Source: Eutreptiella sp. 'Long Island Sound 2002'
Lineage: Eukaryota; Euglenozoa; Euglenophyceae; Eutreptiales; Eutreptiaceae
Length of the DNA: 64,000 nucleotides
Assembly (NCBI GenBank): GCA_964036045.1
Contig: OZ038400.1
Location: 15,249,079 to 15,313,078, forward strand
Direction: 5' to 3'
The translations under genes and the position numbers were made by a program. Shown here piece after piece: positions 15,061-24,127 of the stretch. The notes below the pieces were generated by a model. It ran no database searches. It had not been told where the DNA came from and saw nothing but the letters and a program-made list of their open reading frames with translations. The first letter of the stretch is position 1. Each line of letters opens with the position of its first letter.

Positions 15061-16704
15061 TGCCCGAATTTGCAGGTGCGTGCAAATGTGAGGTTCAGGC
15101 TCCCTTGCACGCGAATGACGCTATTTTCAGGTTGAACTTCATAGTACGTGCCCGCACAATGCCCATTTCAAATTGGTATTGCCCATATCACAACCACTCA
15201 ACCCTCCGGCCAGAACAAGCTGCATCATGCTGTTCGTGTACCATACGAACCACGTCGCACGTGTAGCAGAGAATTTGCTCGAATTTGCCCGTGTGCGCAT
15301 ATGTGGGTTTTGGGCTCCCTTGCATGCGAATGACGCTATTTTCAGGTTGAACCGAATAGTACGTGCCCGCACAATGCCCATTTCAAATTGGTATTGCCCA
15401 TATCACAACCACTCCACCTTCCGGCCAGAACAAGCTGCATCATGCTGTTCGTGTACCATACGAACCACGTCGCACGTGTAGCAGAGAATTTGCTCGAATT
15501 TGCCCCCGTGCGCATATGTGGGTTTTGGGCTCCCTTGCACGCGAATGACGCTATTTTCAGGTTGAACTGAATAGTACGTGCCCGCACAATACCCGTTTCA
15601 ATTTGGTATTGCCCATATCTCAACCACTCAAACCTCTGGCCACAACAACCTGCATCATGCTATTCGTGTACCATATGAACCACGTCGCACGTGTAGCAGA
15701 GAATTTGCCCGAATTTGCCCGTGTGTGCAAATGTGAGGTTTAGGCTCCCTTGCACGTGAAGGACGCTATTTTCAGGTTGAACTGAACAGTACGTGCCCGC
15801 ACAATGGCCGTTTCAATTTGGTATTGCCCATATCTCAACCACCCAACCCTCTGGCCACAACAAGCTGCATCATGCTATTCGTGTACCATACGAACCACGT
15901 CGCACGTGTAGCAGAGAATTTGCCCGAATTTGCCCGTGTGTGCAAATGTGAGGTTTAGGCTCCCTTGCACGCGAAGGACGCTATTTCCAGGTTGAACTGA
16001 ACAGTACGTGCCCGCACAATGGCCGTTTCAATTTGGTATTGCCCATATCTCAACCACTCAACTCTCTGGCCACAACAAGCTGCATCATGCTATTCGTGTA
16101 CCATACGAACCACCTCGCACGTGTAGCAGAGAATTTGTCCCAGTTCGCCCGTGTGTGGAAATGTGAGGTTCAGGCTCCCTTGCACACGAGTGACGCTATT
16201 TTCAGGTTGAACTGAACGGTACGTGCCCGCACAATGCCCATTTCAAATTGGTATTGCCCATATCACAACCACTCAACCCTCTTGCCAGAACAAGCTGCAT
16301 CATGCTGTTCGTGTACCATACGAACCACGTCGCACGTGTAGCAGAGAATTTGCCCGAATTTGCCCGTGTGTGCAAATGGGAGGTTTAGGCTCCCTTGCAC
16401 GCGAAGGATGCTATTTTCAGGTTGAACTGAACAGTGCGTGCCCGCACAATGACCATTTCAAATTGGTATTGCCCATATCCCGATCACTCAACCCTCTGGC
16501 CAAAACAAGGTGCATCATGATGTTCGTGTACCATACGAACCACCCCGCACGTGTAGCAGAGAATTTGCCCGAATTTGCCCGTGTGCGCAAATGTGAGGTT
16601 CAGGTTCCCTTGCACGCGAATAACCTTATTTCCAGGTTGAACCGAACAGTACGTGCCCGCACAATGCCGATTTCAAATTGGTATTGCCCATATCTCGACC
16701 ACTT

Positions 16705-17067
16705 AACCAGGTTCGCCTTACCCAGGGGGGCCTGAAGCAGAGGTCGCAGTGGTATGGGCAGCAACAGAGCTCGACAAGGAAGACATAGCGAAGTATGATG
16801 ACTGTATAGTATCCTGCAAACAGGTAAGGTACTGATAGCCACTGAAATACCTGATATGCACACATAAGAAATCCCTCCTAGCATCCAAGAAATCCAATAA
16901 ATACAAAGGATCCCCTATTGCCTTATCTATCTCACAACCCATATTCCTGACAAAGGAATGGAAAGAGATAATCCCATACATCCCATATATCCCATATATC
17001 CCATATATAGGGTCATATAATGATCCCTTAGGGGAAAGATGCTAGGGTAGGGTTGTGACCTGCTTCA
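16705..17067 (-). repeat. 3' LTR (left copy)
   Basis: Direct repeat of 32,426-32,780. From GGGGGGCCTGAAG (16,725) to GCTTCA (17,067) I count three differences from the right copy (G/A, A/T, G/A). In the element's direction the LTR begins TGAAGCAGG. Its outer end is altered: where the right copy reads CCAGGCCGGGGGG the left reads CCAGG, then 13 different bases, then GGGGGG, and the terminal CA of the element is missing. The outer limit is therefore approximate. Confidence 0.88.
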
Positions 17068-17078
17068 CCCCCCCACTT
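17068..17078 (-). promoter_or_regulatory. Polypurine tract
   Basis: The minus strand reads AAGTGGGGGGG immediately before the LTR start TGAAGCAGG. A purine-rich run ending in G at this position is the standard primer for plus-strand synthesis. It has one T within it. Confidence 0.8.
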
Positions 17079-17083
17079 AAAAC

Positions 17084-17129
17084 GACTGCTACAGGCAGGA
17101 AGTGCATGCCCAAGAGGAACGTAGCAGTC
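17084..17129. repeat. Inverted repeat beside the polypurine tract
   Basis: GACTGCTAC (17,084-17,092) and GTAGCAGTC (17,121-17,129) are perfect 9-bp inverted repeats separated by 28 bp, six bases inside the polypurine tract. A hairpin at this position could influence plus-strand priming or 3' processing; this is inference. Confidence 0.5.
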
Positions 17130-17820
17130 ACAAAACTACATAAATGCATCAAATGCCGGATTCCCTCAATGTCACCTCAGAGGGATTCGAACCTGTACTG
17201 ACCATTTGCGCATCGGCCGCACGGCCGCTGAAGTACTCCCGATCGGTGGGAATCGAACCACCGCCGAAATGCCGAAAATCATCAGCGGAATCCCGCAAAT
17301 CCAGCAGTAAATAGTTGGCGAAGTCGCGAGCTGTTGCGCGCAGAGTCTGGTCCCCGCGTGTCGCAAAAGGCATTGTGGGGTCCAGCAGGTAAAATTGGTA
17401 GTTTTTTACAGAATTAAAACTAAAGGCAAAGTGAAATCACACTTTTAAACAATTCTGAAGGTAACGGTACCCGCAAAACGGTGTAACGCGACAGTGCCAA
17501 ATTTTCACTTTTTGGAAAAACTGCCAGGAACAGTGACGGGAGTGCCTGACGATAACGTAGGACTGTGCCTGCAACAGGGAGCACGTGGGAAAGCAGAGAT
17601 AGAGGCCAGGGAAACAATGATGAAGCACCCACAAAACTTGATGGCCCTCGGCCAGGGGACTGTTACCACGGGGGGCTACCGGTCCTGTCCTGCAATGCAA
17701 CGCGGGGCAACTGTGGTAACAGTCCTTGCAGCCACAACAGAGGATTTTCACACAAACTGACATAGTGAACTCTGTGATTGACAACTTATGTTTTGATGTT
17801 GTCTTGCGATGCATGACTGC

Positions 17821-17938
17821 CTTGTGCCTTTTTTTTTTTTTGCACTGAACGGCGCCTTTTGTGGCTGGCCAGGCCATGACTGCGGAAAGAGGCCACGATG
17901 ACCTCAGGGTAAATGATCGGAGAACACTAAGGCACAAG
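17821..17938. repeat. 118-bp segment with 10-bp terminal inverted repeats and T13 run
   Basis: CTTGTGCCTT (17,821-17,830) is the exact reverse complement of AAGGCACAAG (17,929-17,938). A run of 13 T starts at 17,829. It resembles a tiny MITE-like unit, but I see no flanking target duplication. Confidence 0.35.
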
Positions 17939-18788
17939 TCAAAACACGGGTACGATGCCCACACCTGCCACCTTCGTGCCTCAGATCGTTTATGAGGGCT
18001 TGCATGTGCTTGATGCTCTTGATGTGCTTGTCCCTAAAGCTTGCAGTAACGAGTGAGCTCTTGCTTGTAAGATGTAAGCTTGCTTGCTCACTTGCTTGCG
18101 AAAGATGGAGACAAGGCCTAGCCAAAGGCCCACTTGGAAACAGAACCGCCACAAACAACAAAAAAAATTCGTCGTGCGGCCGTACCATCGTGTGGATCGA
18201 GAAAGAGATGGTGAGAAAGCCACGGTTGTGGCTACGTGGGCACGGCTCAGCCAAGGGCCGTGTCTTTTGCTCCTGACGTAATTGTAGCATACGTGTCACA
18301 CGTGATGCACCACATAGAGGGTAAACGAGGAGGTACGGAGATGGGATGAGGGTGTGAGTGGACACACTTGAATAGACACACCTGTTAACCATATAATAAT
18401 AACCTGACCTCACTTTCTAACCCATCACCTAGGAGCCATATTACGCATACATATACACATAATAGAGCGATGCACGCTACAAACACAAGACACACTTGTG
18501 CGCGCACACCCATTGGCAGGGCCCGGGGGTACACACTCGCCCGGAGGGCATCACGGGTGTGGACCTCGCGGTGGCGGCCTTGGGGCACGTGATGAGAACA
18601 CGCCACACATACCACACGCTCAAGAGTTTCCACAAACCACTCACGTACACACAACAAACAGTAAACATATCCACAATAGAACACGTGTATAGATACGCCA
18701 CCTTGTTGCTTGGTGTTCGTGTGTGTCTTGGGGGCGTGTGTATAGACACTTGGGTTAGCTTGAGTGTTACCTTTGTCGGTGGGTGTGT

Positions 18789-18863
18789 CACCGGCGGGCC
18801 GTAGCGCAGGGGGTCACCTCCATGAGGCAAATTGGGGAGGTCGCCCGTACGGTCCCGCCGGTG
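18789..18863. repeat. Two-tier inverted repeat (75 bp)
   Basis: Outer arms CACCGGCGGGCCGTA (18,789-18,803) and TACGGTCCCGCCGGTG (18,848-18,863) pair along 15 positions with one bulged base. Inside them ACCTCC and GGAGGT pair again. The result would be a stable rod-like hairpin with an internal loop, in DNA or RNA on either strand. Confidence 0.6.
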
Positions 18864-19086
18864 TAGCAGCCCACCCTGCTCCCCGGGGGCACGCTGACAC
18901 GCCCCGAAGGAGTGTTACTCCCCCAACCCCTCTACACCGTGTATAACGGTTCATGTTTACACCTCCGTGTGTAAACTTGGGCCGGTGTACACGGCTACAA
19001 AACCCCAAAGGTAGGTGTTAACCTAGGTCTTGCTTGTTCGGGGGGCGGGTGATAACCACGTAATAGGCAACCCTATAATCCCGTAA

Positions 19087-19614
19087 CTAAAATAATGGCA
19101 TGCACACACGCACGCTACCAATGGCCACGGGCACACCCGGTTTTGGTGTGTCACGGATAGAGGGACTCGTGTGTGTTGTGGAAATCCAAGCCCACGCACG
19201 GGTCTCTACAAACAAAAATGCCACGCCCATATCCCAACCCGTTTGGTTGGGTGTTGGGATAGAGGACCCCTCGGGTGTTGTCGAAATCCAAGTCCAGTCG
19301 TGGGGAGCTCTAGAGAAAATATCAACAACATACTCTCTCATAATTATATGCATATGCACACTCGCCTCATTGTTCCCTTTGTTTGTTCCTTCGCGCTGCA
19401 GGCGGGAATAGCACCCATGAAATTCAACAACAACAAGAGAAAACATACCCAGCCAGCATGCGGCCCCATGCAATGGCAATACTGGGTACTCACTCCCAAC
19501 CCGGGCACGCATAGCGACCGGGGACAAATACCCAGGCGGCGCCATCCGCAACGCCATAGCCTTTGAAGACCCCACCCACTCAAGGAGTGACGGGGCAAAG
19601 GCACCCATTGCCAT
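19087..19614 (-). CDS. Hypothetical 175-residue ORF with in-frame 34-residue repeat
   Basis: Open from ATG 19,614 to the stop at 19,087, same strand as the element. Two segments 34 codons apart share W-I-S-T-T-x4-S-I-x2-T-P (TWISTTPEGSSIPTP and AWISTTHTSPSIRDTP). The DNA repeat is offset by 102 bp, so the frame is kept. No domain or signal peptide recognised; the N-terminal half looks random. It may be an accessory ORF of the element or chance. Confidence that it is coding is low. Confidence 0.22.
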   Translation of the reverse strand: MAMGAFAPSLLEWVGSSKAMALRMAPPGYLSPVAMRARVGSEYPVLPLHGAACWLGMFSLVVVEFHGCYSRLQREGTNKGNNEASVHMHIIMREYVVDIFSRAPHDWTWISTTPEGSSIPTPNQTGWDMGVAFLFVETRAWAWISTTHTSPSIRDTPKPGVPVAIGSVRVCMPLF

Positions 19615-20386
19615 TCATATTAGCATACCTGTACGTAGAGGACGACCCCTCCCTCTAGGTTAAGTCCTCACTGTATGTAGTGGCAATTTTGCACGTCACC
19701 AAATTTTTTCTTCATGTAATGTGAGCCGCACGAGTACTTTGTACCCTGTATACTTACCCTCGTGCGGACAAGGGCAAATCGGTGGAAAACCACCACGTCC
19801 ACTTCAAAAAGGGAAAATGGGTTGTACCCGCCAACCCACTCAATGTTTCAAGCCTTCGCCCATGTTTGAGCAAATGTTTTAGCTCACGGGCTTGGGTCAC
19901 GGGTCAGGGACGGTCGTGGGGTCGTGGTTTCGGTACGGGGCGGCACTCCGAAACCTTGTAAACACCACCATGCACACAACCCGGCAGAGCCTTCGGGAAG
20001 TGTTTGCCACGTTGTTAGCACCCTTGACGGGGGGCGTCATCGTGGGCAGGACTTTGTCCTGGTGGTGGTCTGAGCGCTCCAGTAAGACCCAAGGATAGGG
20101 GTTTGAATGGCATTAAGACCCCCGAAAGAACACGTCCCACTTCCGCCCCAGGCTATACGCCAACCCACCCCACCCCAAGGACTCTCAAGCCCAGCGGTGA
20201 GAGAGGTAGACGGTGGGGTAAACCTGCGGTACCCGCCGCCCTGCTCCGGTGGGGATTTTTGTAACCGAGGGGCGCGCCGTGCATGCATTTCTTTGTCCCG
20301 TCTCCCACCGCTTCTCGCTCTCTCCTTCGTTCCCCCAACAATAGAGGGTATATAGAGCCATACCATTTTTGTTTTTCGTGGCACGC

Positions 20387-22011
20387 TCATGAGGGCGGTC
20401 CACCAAGGTGGGCAAGAACGTCAATGGCGGGAGTGAGGTTATGGGTTTTCACATACTCCCGCCACACCTGGTTATAGGAAGGTAAGAAGGTTTCAACGGG
20501 CTCCTCGGTATCCCAATCCTTGGTATAACCTTCCCACCGCACCTTGAAGAGGAGTCTGTCGCGGTGTGTACGGTGCCCCAATATTTTTTTCACGTTGTAG
20601 GTGTCCTCCGCAAACTGGGAGGGCACTCTTGCAACATCCTCCGTGTACCTTAGAGGCACGGGGGATCGGGGCGAATTGACTGTTTTCATTAAACAGTCAA
20701 CGTGGACGTCAACGAGTCTCCGTTGGTCCACTTGTATCACATAGAGGTCATGAGCTTTCTTGGCCACAACCTCATAGGGCCCATCCCAATAGGGGCATGT
20801 TTTATCGCCAAGATTTTTGCGTTGGCGACGGACCCATACGCCGTCCCCTTTGGCGAAATTAGGAGACATCCTCCTCCTCTTGTTGTATTTATGGGCCATG
20901 GTTTCCTGTACCTGAATCATGGCCCTACGTGCAAGGGCATGTAGCTCCTCACGCCGTTGAAAGTAGTGCACGGCGTCTTGAGCAACAGCCTTAGGTTCTG
21001 CTAGAGGAGGAAGTTTAGTACGGTTGTGCGTACCAAAGACAATTTCATTGGGCGTATAACCTGAAGGACCTGTGGTCTCCTGCCACGCTCGTACAACGGC
21101 GGGCAAAACCTCCACCCAATCAGTGCCCTTCTTCAAGGTGAGGGCTTTAGCAACGGCACGCCTTAGCTGCTTGCCAGTATTTTCGGCTTTGCCATTACCT
21201 TGGTGCCTACCCGCGAGACACATAGTTGAGCGGGCACCAATTTTAAAACAAAGGGTTTGGAAATATTGGCTCACAAATTGTGGGCCACGGTCGGAGCATA
21301 TCTCACGAGGGGCTCCGAACCTATCCACCCAGCGCTCCATTATCAAATGGGCCGCTCTTTTTCCCGTTAGTCCCTCATCCTTGTCTCCGTGACGGGGTTT
21401 AGGAATAGGAATCGCGATGAGGTAGCCGGAAAGCCGGCACACACATAGGAGCATACGATCATACTCCTCTCCATCATAAGTTTTCGAGGGGTAGTGAAAT
21501 ACATCAAGCGCTATGGAGTCCATGGGCTCCATAGGTATAGGCATTGGGGTCATGTACCCCTGCTTGCGCTTGGTGTCATGGGTGTGAATGGCACATGAGG
21601 GACACGTTTGACATTGCAACTCCACTGCTTTGCACAACCCCTCACCTTCCACCCCATGGTTAATTTCTTTCCAGTGCTTCTCCACACTGGAAGTAGTCAG
21701 GTGAAGTGCATCATGGTATTCAGCCACCAAGCGATGCACTAGAGGCGTAGGAACACACGACCGTCCATTACGGACAAGTTTATTATCCACCAACCTCACT
21801 CCATCTTGGAAGTTCCCATTCAAGGCATCGCGCCACATGTTTTTATAGCGCTCACAATTTGGGTAGTGTTTAGCCCAATTTATCTCGAAAACATTGGGAG
21901 CATCCTCCCCGTGTATAGGTGTTGCCTGTTTGTGGGACTTCCATGATTTTTTTATCTTTTTTATGCGCTCCAGTTGTCGAAGTTTTTTCTGTTTCTTCGC
22001 GCCCCCCCCCC
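20387..22011 (-). CDS. pol: Integrase with HHCC zinc finger, D,D(35)E core and chromodomain
   Basis: Integrase, which joins element DNA to the chromosome. The open frame extends back to 22,258, but coding resemblance begins at the G10 run. Numbered from 22,258: H182-x3-H186-x29-C216-x2-C219 zinc finger (from 21,715); catalytic D252 (SIALDVFHYP), D323 (CSDRGPQF), E359 (GNGKAEN), spacing D-70-D-35-E; a C-terminal GDGVWVRR / WDGPYEVV block like the GPY/F module; and a chromodomain at ~554-606 (VKKILGHRT ... LLFKVRWEGY ... DWDTEEP). All key residues are present. Chromodomains of this type can bind methylated histone tails and guide insertion to heterochromatin, consistent with the satellite site. 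Ends at stop 20,387-20,389. Confidence 0.95.
20441..20599 (-). other. Chromodomain at integrase C-terminus
   Basis: About 53 residues starting YNVKKILGHRT, with the conserved (F/Y)-x-V-x-W-x-G-(Y/W) strand as FKVRWEGY and the acidic WDTEEPVE stretch before the C-terminal helix (SYNQVWREY). Aromatic-cage positions Y554 and W575-equivalent are plausibly present; the third is uncertain. Confidence 0.9.
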
Positions 22012-23201
22012 ACTGGAGCCATAGCCCGAGGGGGTGGATCGCACGGGGGCGCCCCTTGAGCACGGGGCGCCGCGTTAGCGCGAGACCTGGTAACAACGGG
22101 CGCCACAATCGCCCGAAAAACAAGGGGGCGAGCAAGGAGTTCCTCCTTCTCGGCCGCCAACATATGCCGCACGTCTCCGTCCGCTTGGGCCGTCCCATGT
22201 ATGGACACATCGCCCAAAGCCGGGTTAGCGGGGTACGCCCAACAGGAAAGGAAATCACCCACAGGGTTCACGGGCCCGGGGGTGTAAACCACGTGGAGGT
22301 CAAATTTGGAAAACAATTCATGCCAACGTGCCTGGCGTGGAGAGGGACCCCGCACGGTTTGAAGGTTCTCCGTAGCCCAATTTTCAAGGCTACGGTGGTC
22401 CGTACGAACCTCCGCTCGCTTGTTCCCCACCCAACCATGCCATTTCAAAAGCGCCGCCACTATGGCATAGCACTCTTTTTCCCGCGGGCTCCAATTTAAC
22501 TGGCTGCCTGACAATTTACGAGAGAAAAAGGCAAGGGGGCGGAGAGCACCATCGTGACCTTCCTGTTGGAGGGCCGCCCCCACCGCCCAATTACTAGCGT
22601 CCGGGGTGAGGATGAAGTCCTTGTCCCTATCGGCTAGTTGGAGGGGAACAATATCCGTAATGGCACGTTTTAGCTTCAAAAAGGCCTCATTGGCCGAAGC
22701 ATTCCACCTTAGGCCTATTTTCTTGCCATTTTTGTGCTTAGGCAAATCTTTCAACATATTTATCAAAGGGGTAGCAATGGAGGCGTAGTTTTGGACATAC
22801 CCCGAATAGTAGTTGGCGAGCCCCAAGAAACCACGGAGCTCACGAACATTATCGGGTTTGTCCCAACGCTCAAGTGCCAACATTTTCCCTGGCGCCGGCC
22901 GACGTGTGCCATTTTCTAACACATGGCCACAAAATTCAACGGAACGAACGAAGAAATCGGTTTTATTAACCGAAGCAACCAACTCCTCCTGACGTAGCCT
23001 ATCCAACACGGCACGCACATCGCGGTCGTGGTTAGCCAATAATTCCTCCTCCGTGTCGCCGGAGGAGCCAATAATAATATCATCAATATATACATCCGCA
23101 CAATCCAAGCCTTGCAAAACATGGTCCATAACACGCTGAAAAATAGTAGGGCCATTTTTGATACCCATAGGCATAACACGCCATTGGTATCGCTTACCCG
23201 C
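21870..23201 (-). CDS. pol: Reverse transcriptase C-terminal half and RNase H
   Basis: Same frame as the preceding segment, beginning after the TAG. Numbering from the ATG at 23,174: MPMGIKNGP, then YIDD (29-32, 23,079-23,090), the RT active site; GFLGLANYY (connection/thumb); RNase H from ~187 with D192 in TPDAS, E234 in EKECYAIVAAL, D259 in RTDHRSL and D307 in GDFLS, so all four acidic residues are present. Polymerase and RNase H convert element RNA to DNA in particles. The frame then runs through an Ala/Arg-rich connector and ends at 21,870 after slipping out of the integrase frame at a G10 homopolymer (22,002-22,011). Confidence 0.93.
   Translation of the reverse strand, partial: AGKRYQWRVMPMGIKNGPTIFQRVMDHVLQGLDCADVYIDDIIIGSSGDTEEELLANHDRDVRAVLDRLRQEELVASVNKTDFFVRSVEFCGHVLENGTRRPAPGKMLALERWDKPDNVRELRGFLGLANYYSGYVQNYASIATPLINMLKDLPKHKNGKKIGLRWNASANEAFLKLKRAITDIVPLQLADRDKDFILTPDASNWAVGAALQQEGHDGALRPLAFFSRKLSGSQLNWSPREKECYAIVAALLKWHGWVGNKRAEVRTDHRSLENWATENLQTVRGPSPRQARWHELFSKFDLHVVYTPGPVNPVGDFLSCWAYPANPALGDVSIHGTAQADGDVRHMLAAEKEELLARPLVFRAIVAPVVTRSRANAAPRAQGAPPCDPPPRAMAPVGGGREETEKTSTTGAHKKDKKIMEVPQTGNTYTRGGCSQCFRDKLG
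22002..22011 (-). other. G10 homopolymer at RT-RH / integrase frame change
   Basis: The RT-RNase H frame and the integrase frame both read Gly-Gly-Gly across this run, and the integrase frame is +1 relative to RT. Upstream, only the RT frame has recognisable domains; downstream, the integrase frame does. One base too many in the run explains the break. It could be a real indel or a sequencing/assembly error in a homopolymer. Confidence 0.75.
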
Positions 23202-23643
23202 CTAATTCATGGCGGTCATAGGCCGGGACTCAGGGTGTAGGGGAATTTGGTGAAACCCCTTACTCAAGTCCACAATAGTGAAAATCTTATGCTTGGATTG
23301 ATTTTCCAACATATTGTCAATGAGGGGGAGGGGGTGCGCGTCGGGCTTGGTAGCCTCATTAAGTTGGCGGTAGTCCACAACGAGGCGCCATTTCCCTTTT
23401 TCTTTCTTGGGCACAACAAAACCGTTGGACGCCCACTCGGAGGCAGGGCACGGCTCAATCCAACCACGAGCCAAAAAATCCTCCACTATCTCCTGCTCCG
23501 CCGCGGCGCGCTCCCCCACCAATCTTATAGGCTTCACTATCTTAGACCTAGCATTCGGGTATAGGTCAAGTTTAGCAAAGCCCAACCGCTCCGACCCACG
23601 GACCTTAGGATGTTCCTGGCCCGGGCGGAGACGAACCTCCCCA
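23202..23643 (-). CDS. pol: Reverse transcriptase, N-terminal half (ends at in-frame TAG)
   Basis: Resumes pol at GEV (23,634-23,642), the edge of the nested insertion; an ATG at 23,687 lies inside the insert and is not the native start. It encodes the fingers and first palm part of RT: DLYPNARS (substrate lead-in), FLARGWIEPC, ASNGFVVPKKEKGKWRLVVD with DYRQLN, then TIVDLSKGFHQI whose Asp (23,268-23,270) is the first catalytic Asp. It stops at TAG 23,202-23,204, exactly where family members run on through TAF-x-T to the MPFG block. The same frame continues beyond, so this is a nonsense change or a leaky stop. Confidence 0.9.
23633..23643. repeat. Target-site duplication, left copy
   Basis: GAACCTCCCCA, identical to 26,677-26,687. 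It encodes part of Gly-Glu-Val on the minus strand at both edges of the nested insertion. Confidence 0.85.
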
Positions 23644-24127
23644 GGGGTAGGTAGGTAGGTGCACTCGGTCGTGGAGAGGCGCCCCATGGTTCCCCCTGGA
23701 GTCGCCCCTGTGACGAACAGGAAGAGGTTCCGCGCGTGAAGAGGGGAGGCGGCTTACTTCCCGCTAGACCTGACTGGTGGCCCCCAACAAAGCGGCCCCG
23801 GGCAACACCGGGAGGGCTGATCGCCGCCAGCGTGACGTGCTTGTCTCGCCGGGAGGGTGTGCCCCCGTGCTTGCGCACGTCCCCTCCTTTGGGCGGAACC
23901 CTAGAGGTTCACCGGACTTCCTGGCGTATCCCGTTCCCAAGGCATGCATGCATGTTCTTGGTACCATGGTTCCGAGGCGCTTGGGTGTCGCACGCTCCGC
24001 CTCGAGTCCCAAAGCAGCGCAGGCCTTAGGATGCAGCCTTACCCCCGGTCTCCGGATCTCGTTTGGCCGGGTAACCTGCATGGCACGGGCTCAGTGCCCG
24101 GGCTATGGACACTGGTTTTCCTACTGT
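23644..24127 (-). other. Unique part of the nested insertion
   Basis: About 480 bp of GC-rich sequence between the (GTAG)n end (23,644-23,660) and the minisatellite. I recognise no domain, tRNA-like head or structural RNA. Contains a GCATGCATGCATG run near 23,943. It may be the 3' region of a non-LTR element or a captured host segment. Confidence 0.5.

Larger units (their letters stand above)
1..16704 (+). repeat. 215-bp satellite array, left block (~78 monomers)
   Basis: Head-to-tail monomers with a 215-bp period; for example GTAGCAGAGAATTTGCCCG recurs at 1, 216 and 431. All copies share one orientation. Each monomer holds a tandem 10-mer (AATTTGCCCG twice), a short hairpin with arms ATTTGC and GCAAAT, a GTGCG/CGCAC hairpin (often mutated to GTACG) and a CACGTG palindrome that is CACATG in many copies. 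Monomers differ by substitutions and rare 1-4-bp indels, and groups of variants recur as higher-order repeats. The array is cut at its right end by the LTR element. 215 is not a multiple of 3, and the 60-137-residue open frames inside restart with each monomer, so I do not call genes. Function is unknown; the arrangement resembles centromeric or heterochromatic satellites. Confidence 0.97.
17079..20386. other. Long 3' region of the retrotransposon, no recognised gene
   Basis: 3.3 kb between the integrase stop and the polypurine tract, far longer than usual for Ty3/gypsy elements. I find no env-like signal peptide or transmembrane protein, no second pol domain and no structural RNA that I recognise. 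It contains several inverted repeats (17,084-17,129; 17,242-17,264; 17,821-17,938; 18,789-18,863; 18,955-18,976), a T13 run, GT-rich stretches (18,480-18,790), an imperfect ~60-bp direct repeat (19,136-19,296), and one minus-strand open frame of 175 codons. It may hold further nested insertions that I cannot delimit. Confidence 0.6.

Noticed and set aside
17176-17270. tRNA gene(s) on the minus strand (GGTTCGAATCCC and GGTTCGATTCCC look like T-loops)
   Set aside because: The first has no pairing T-stem; the second has a 6-bp stem with an 8-base loop, and no matching D- or anticodon arms are seen. At most a tRNA-derived relic or chance hairpin.
17437-18413. Minus-strand open frames of 169-175 codons after integrase
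   Set aside because: They overlap each other out of frame, span a T13 run and have no domain, signal peptide or repeat that suggests coding; not an env gene.
21870-22258. Integrase starting at the ATG at 22,258
   Set aside because: Upstream of the G10 run that frame reads antisense-like filler, while the RT-RNase H frame holds the plausible connector; the true integrase frame begins at the run.
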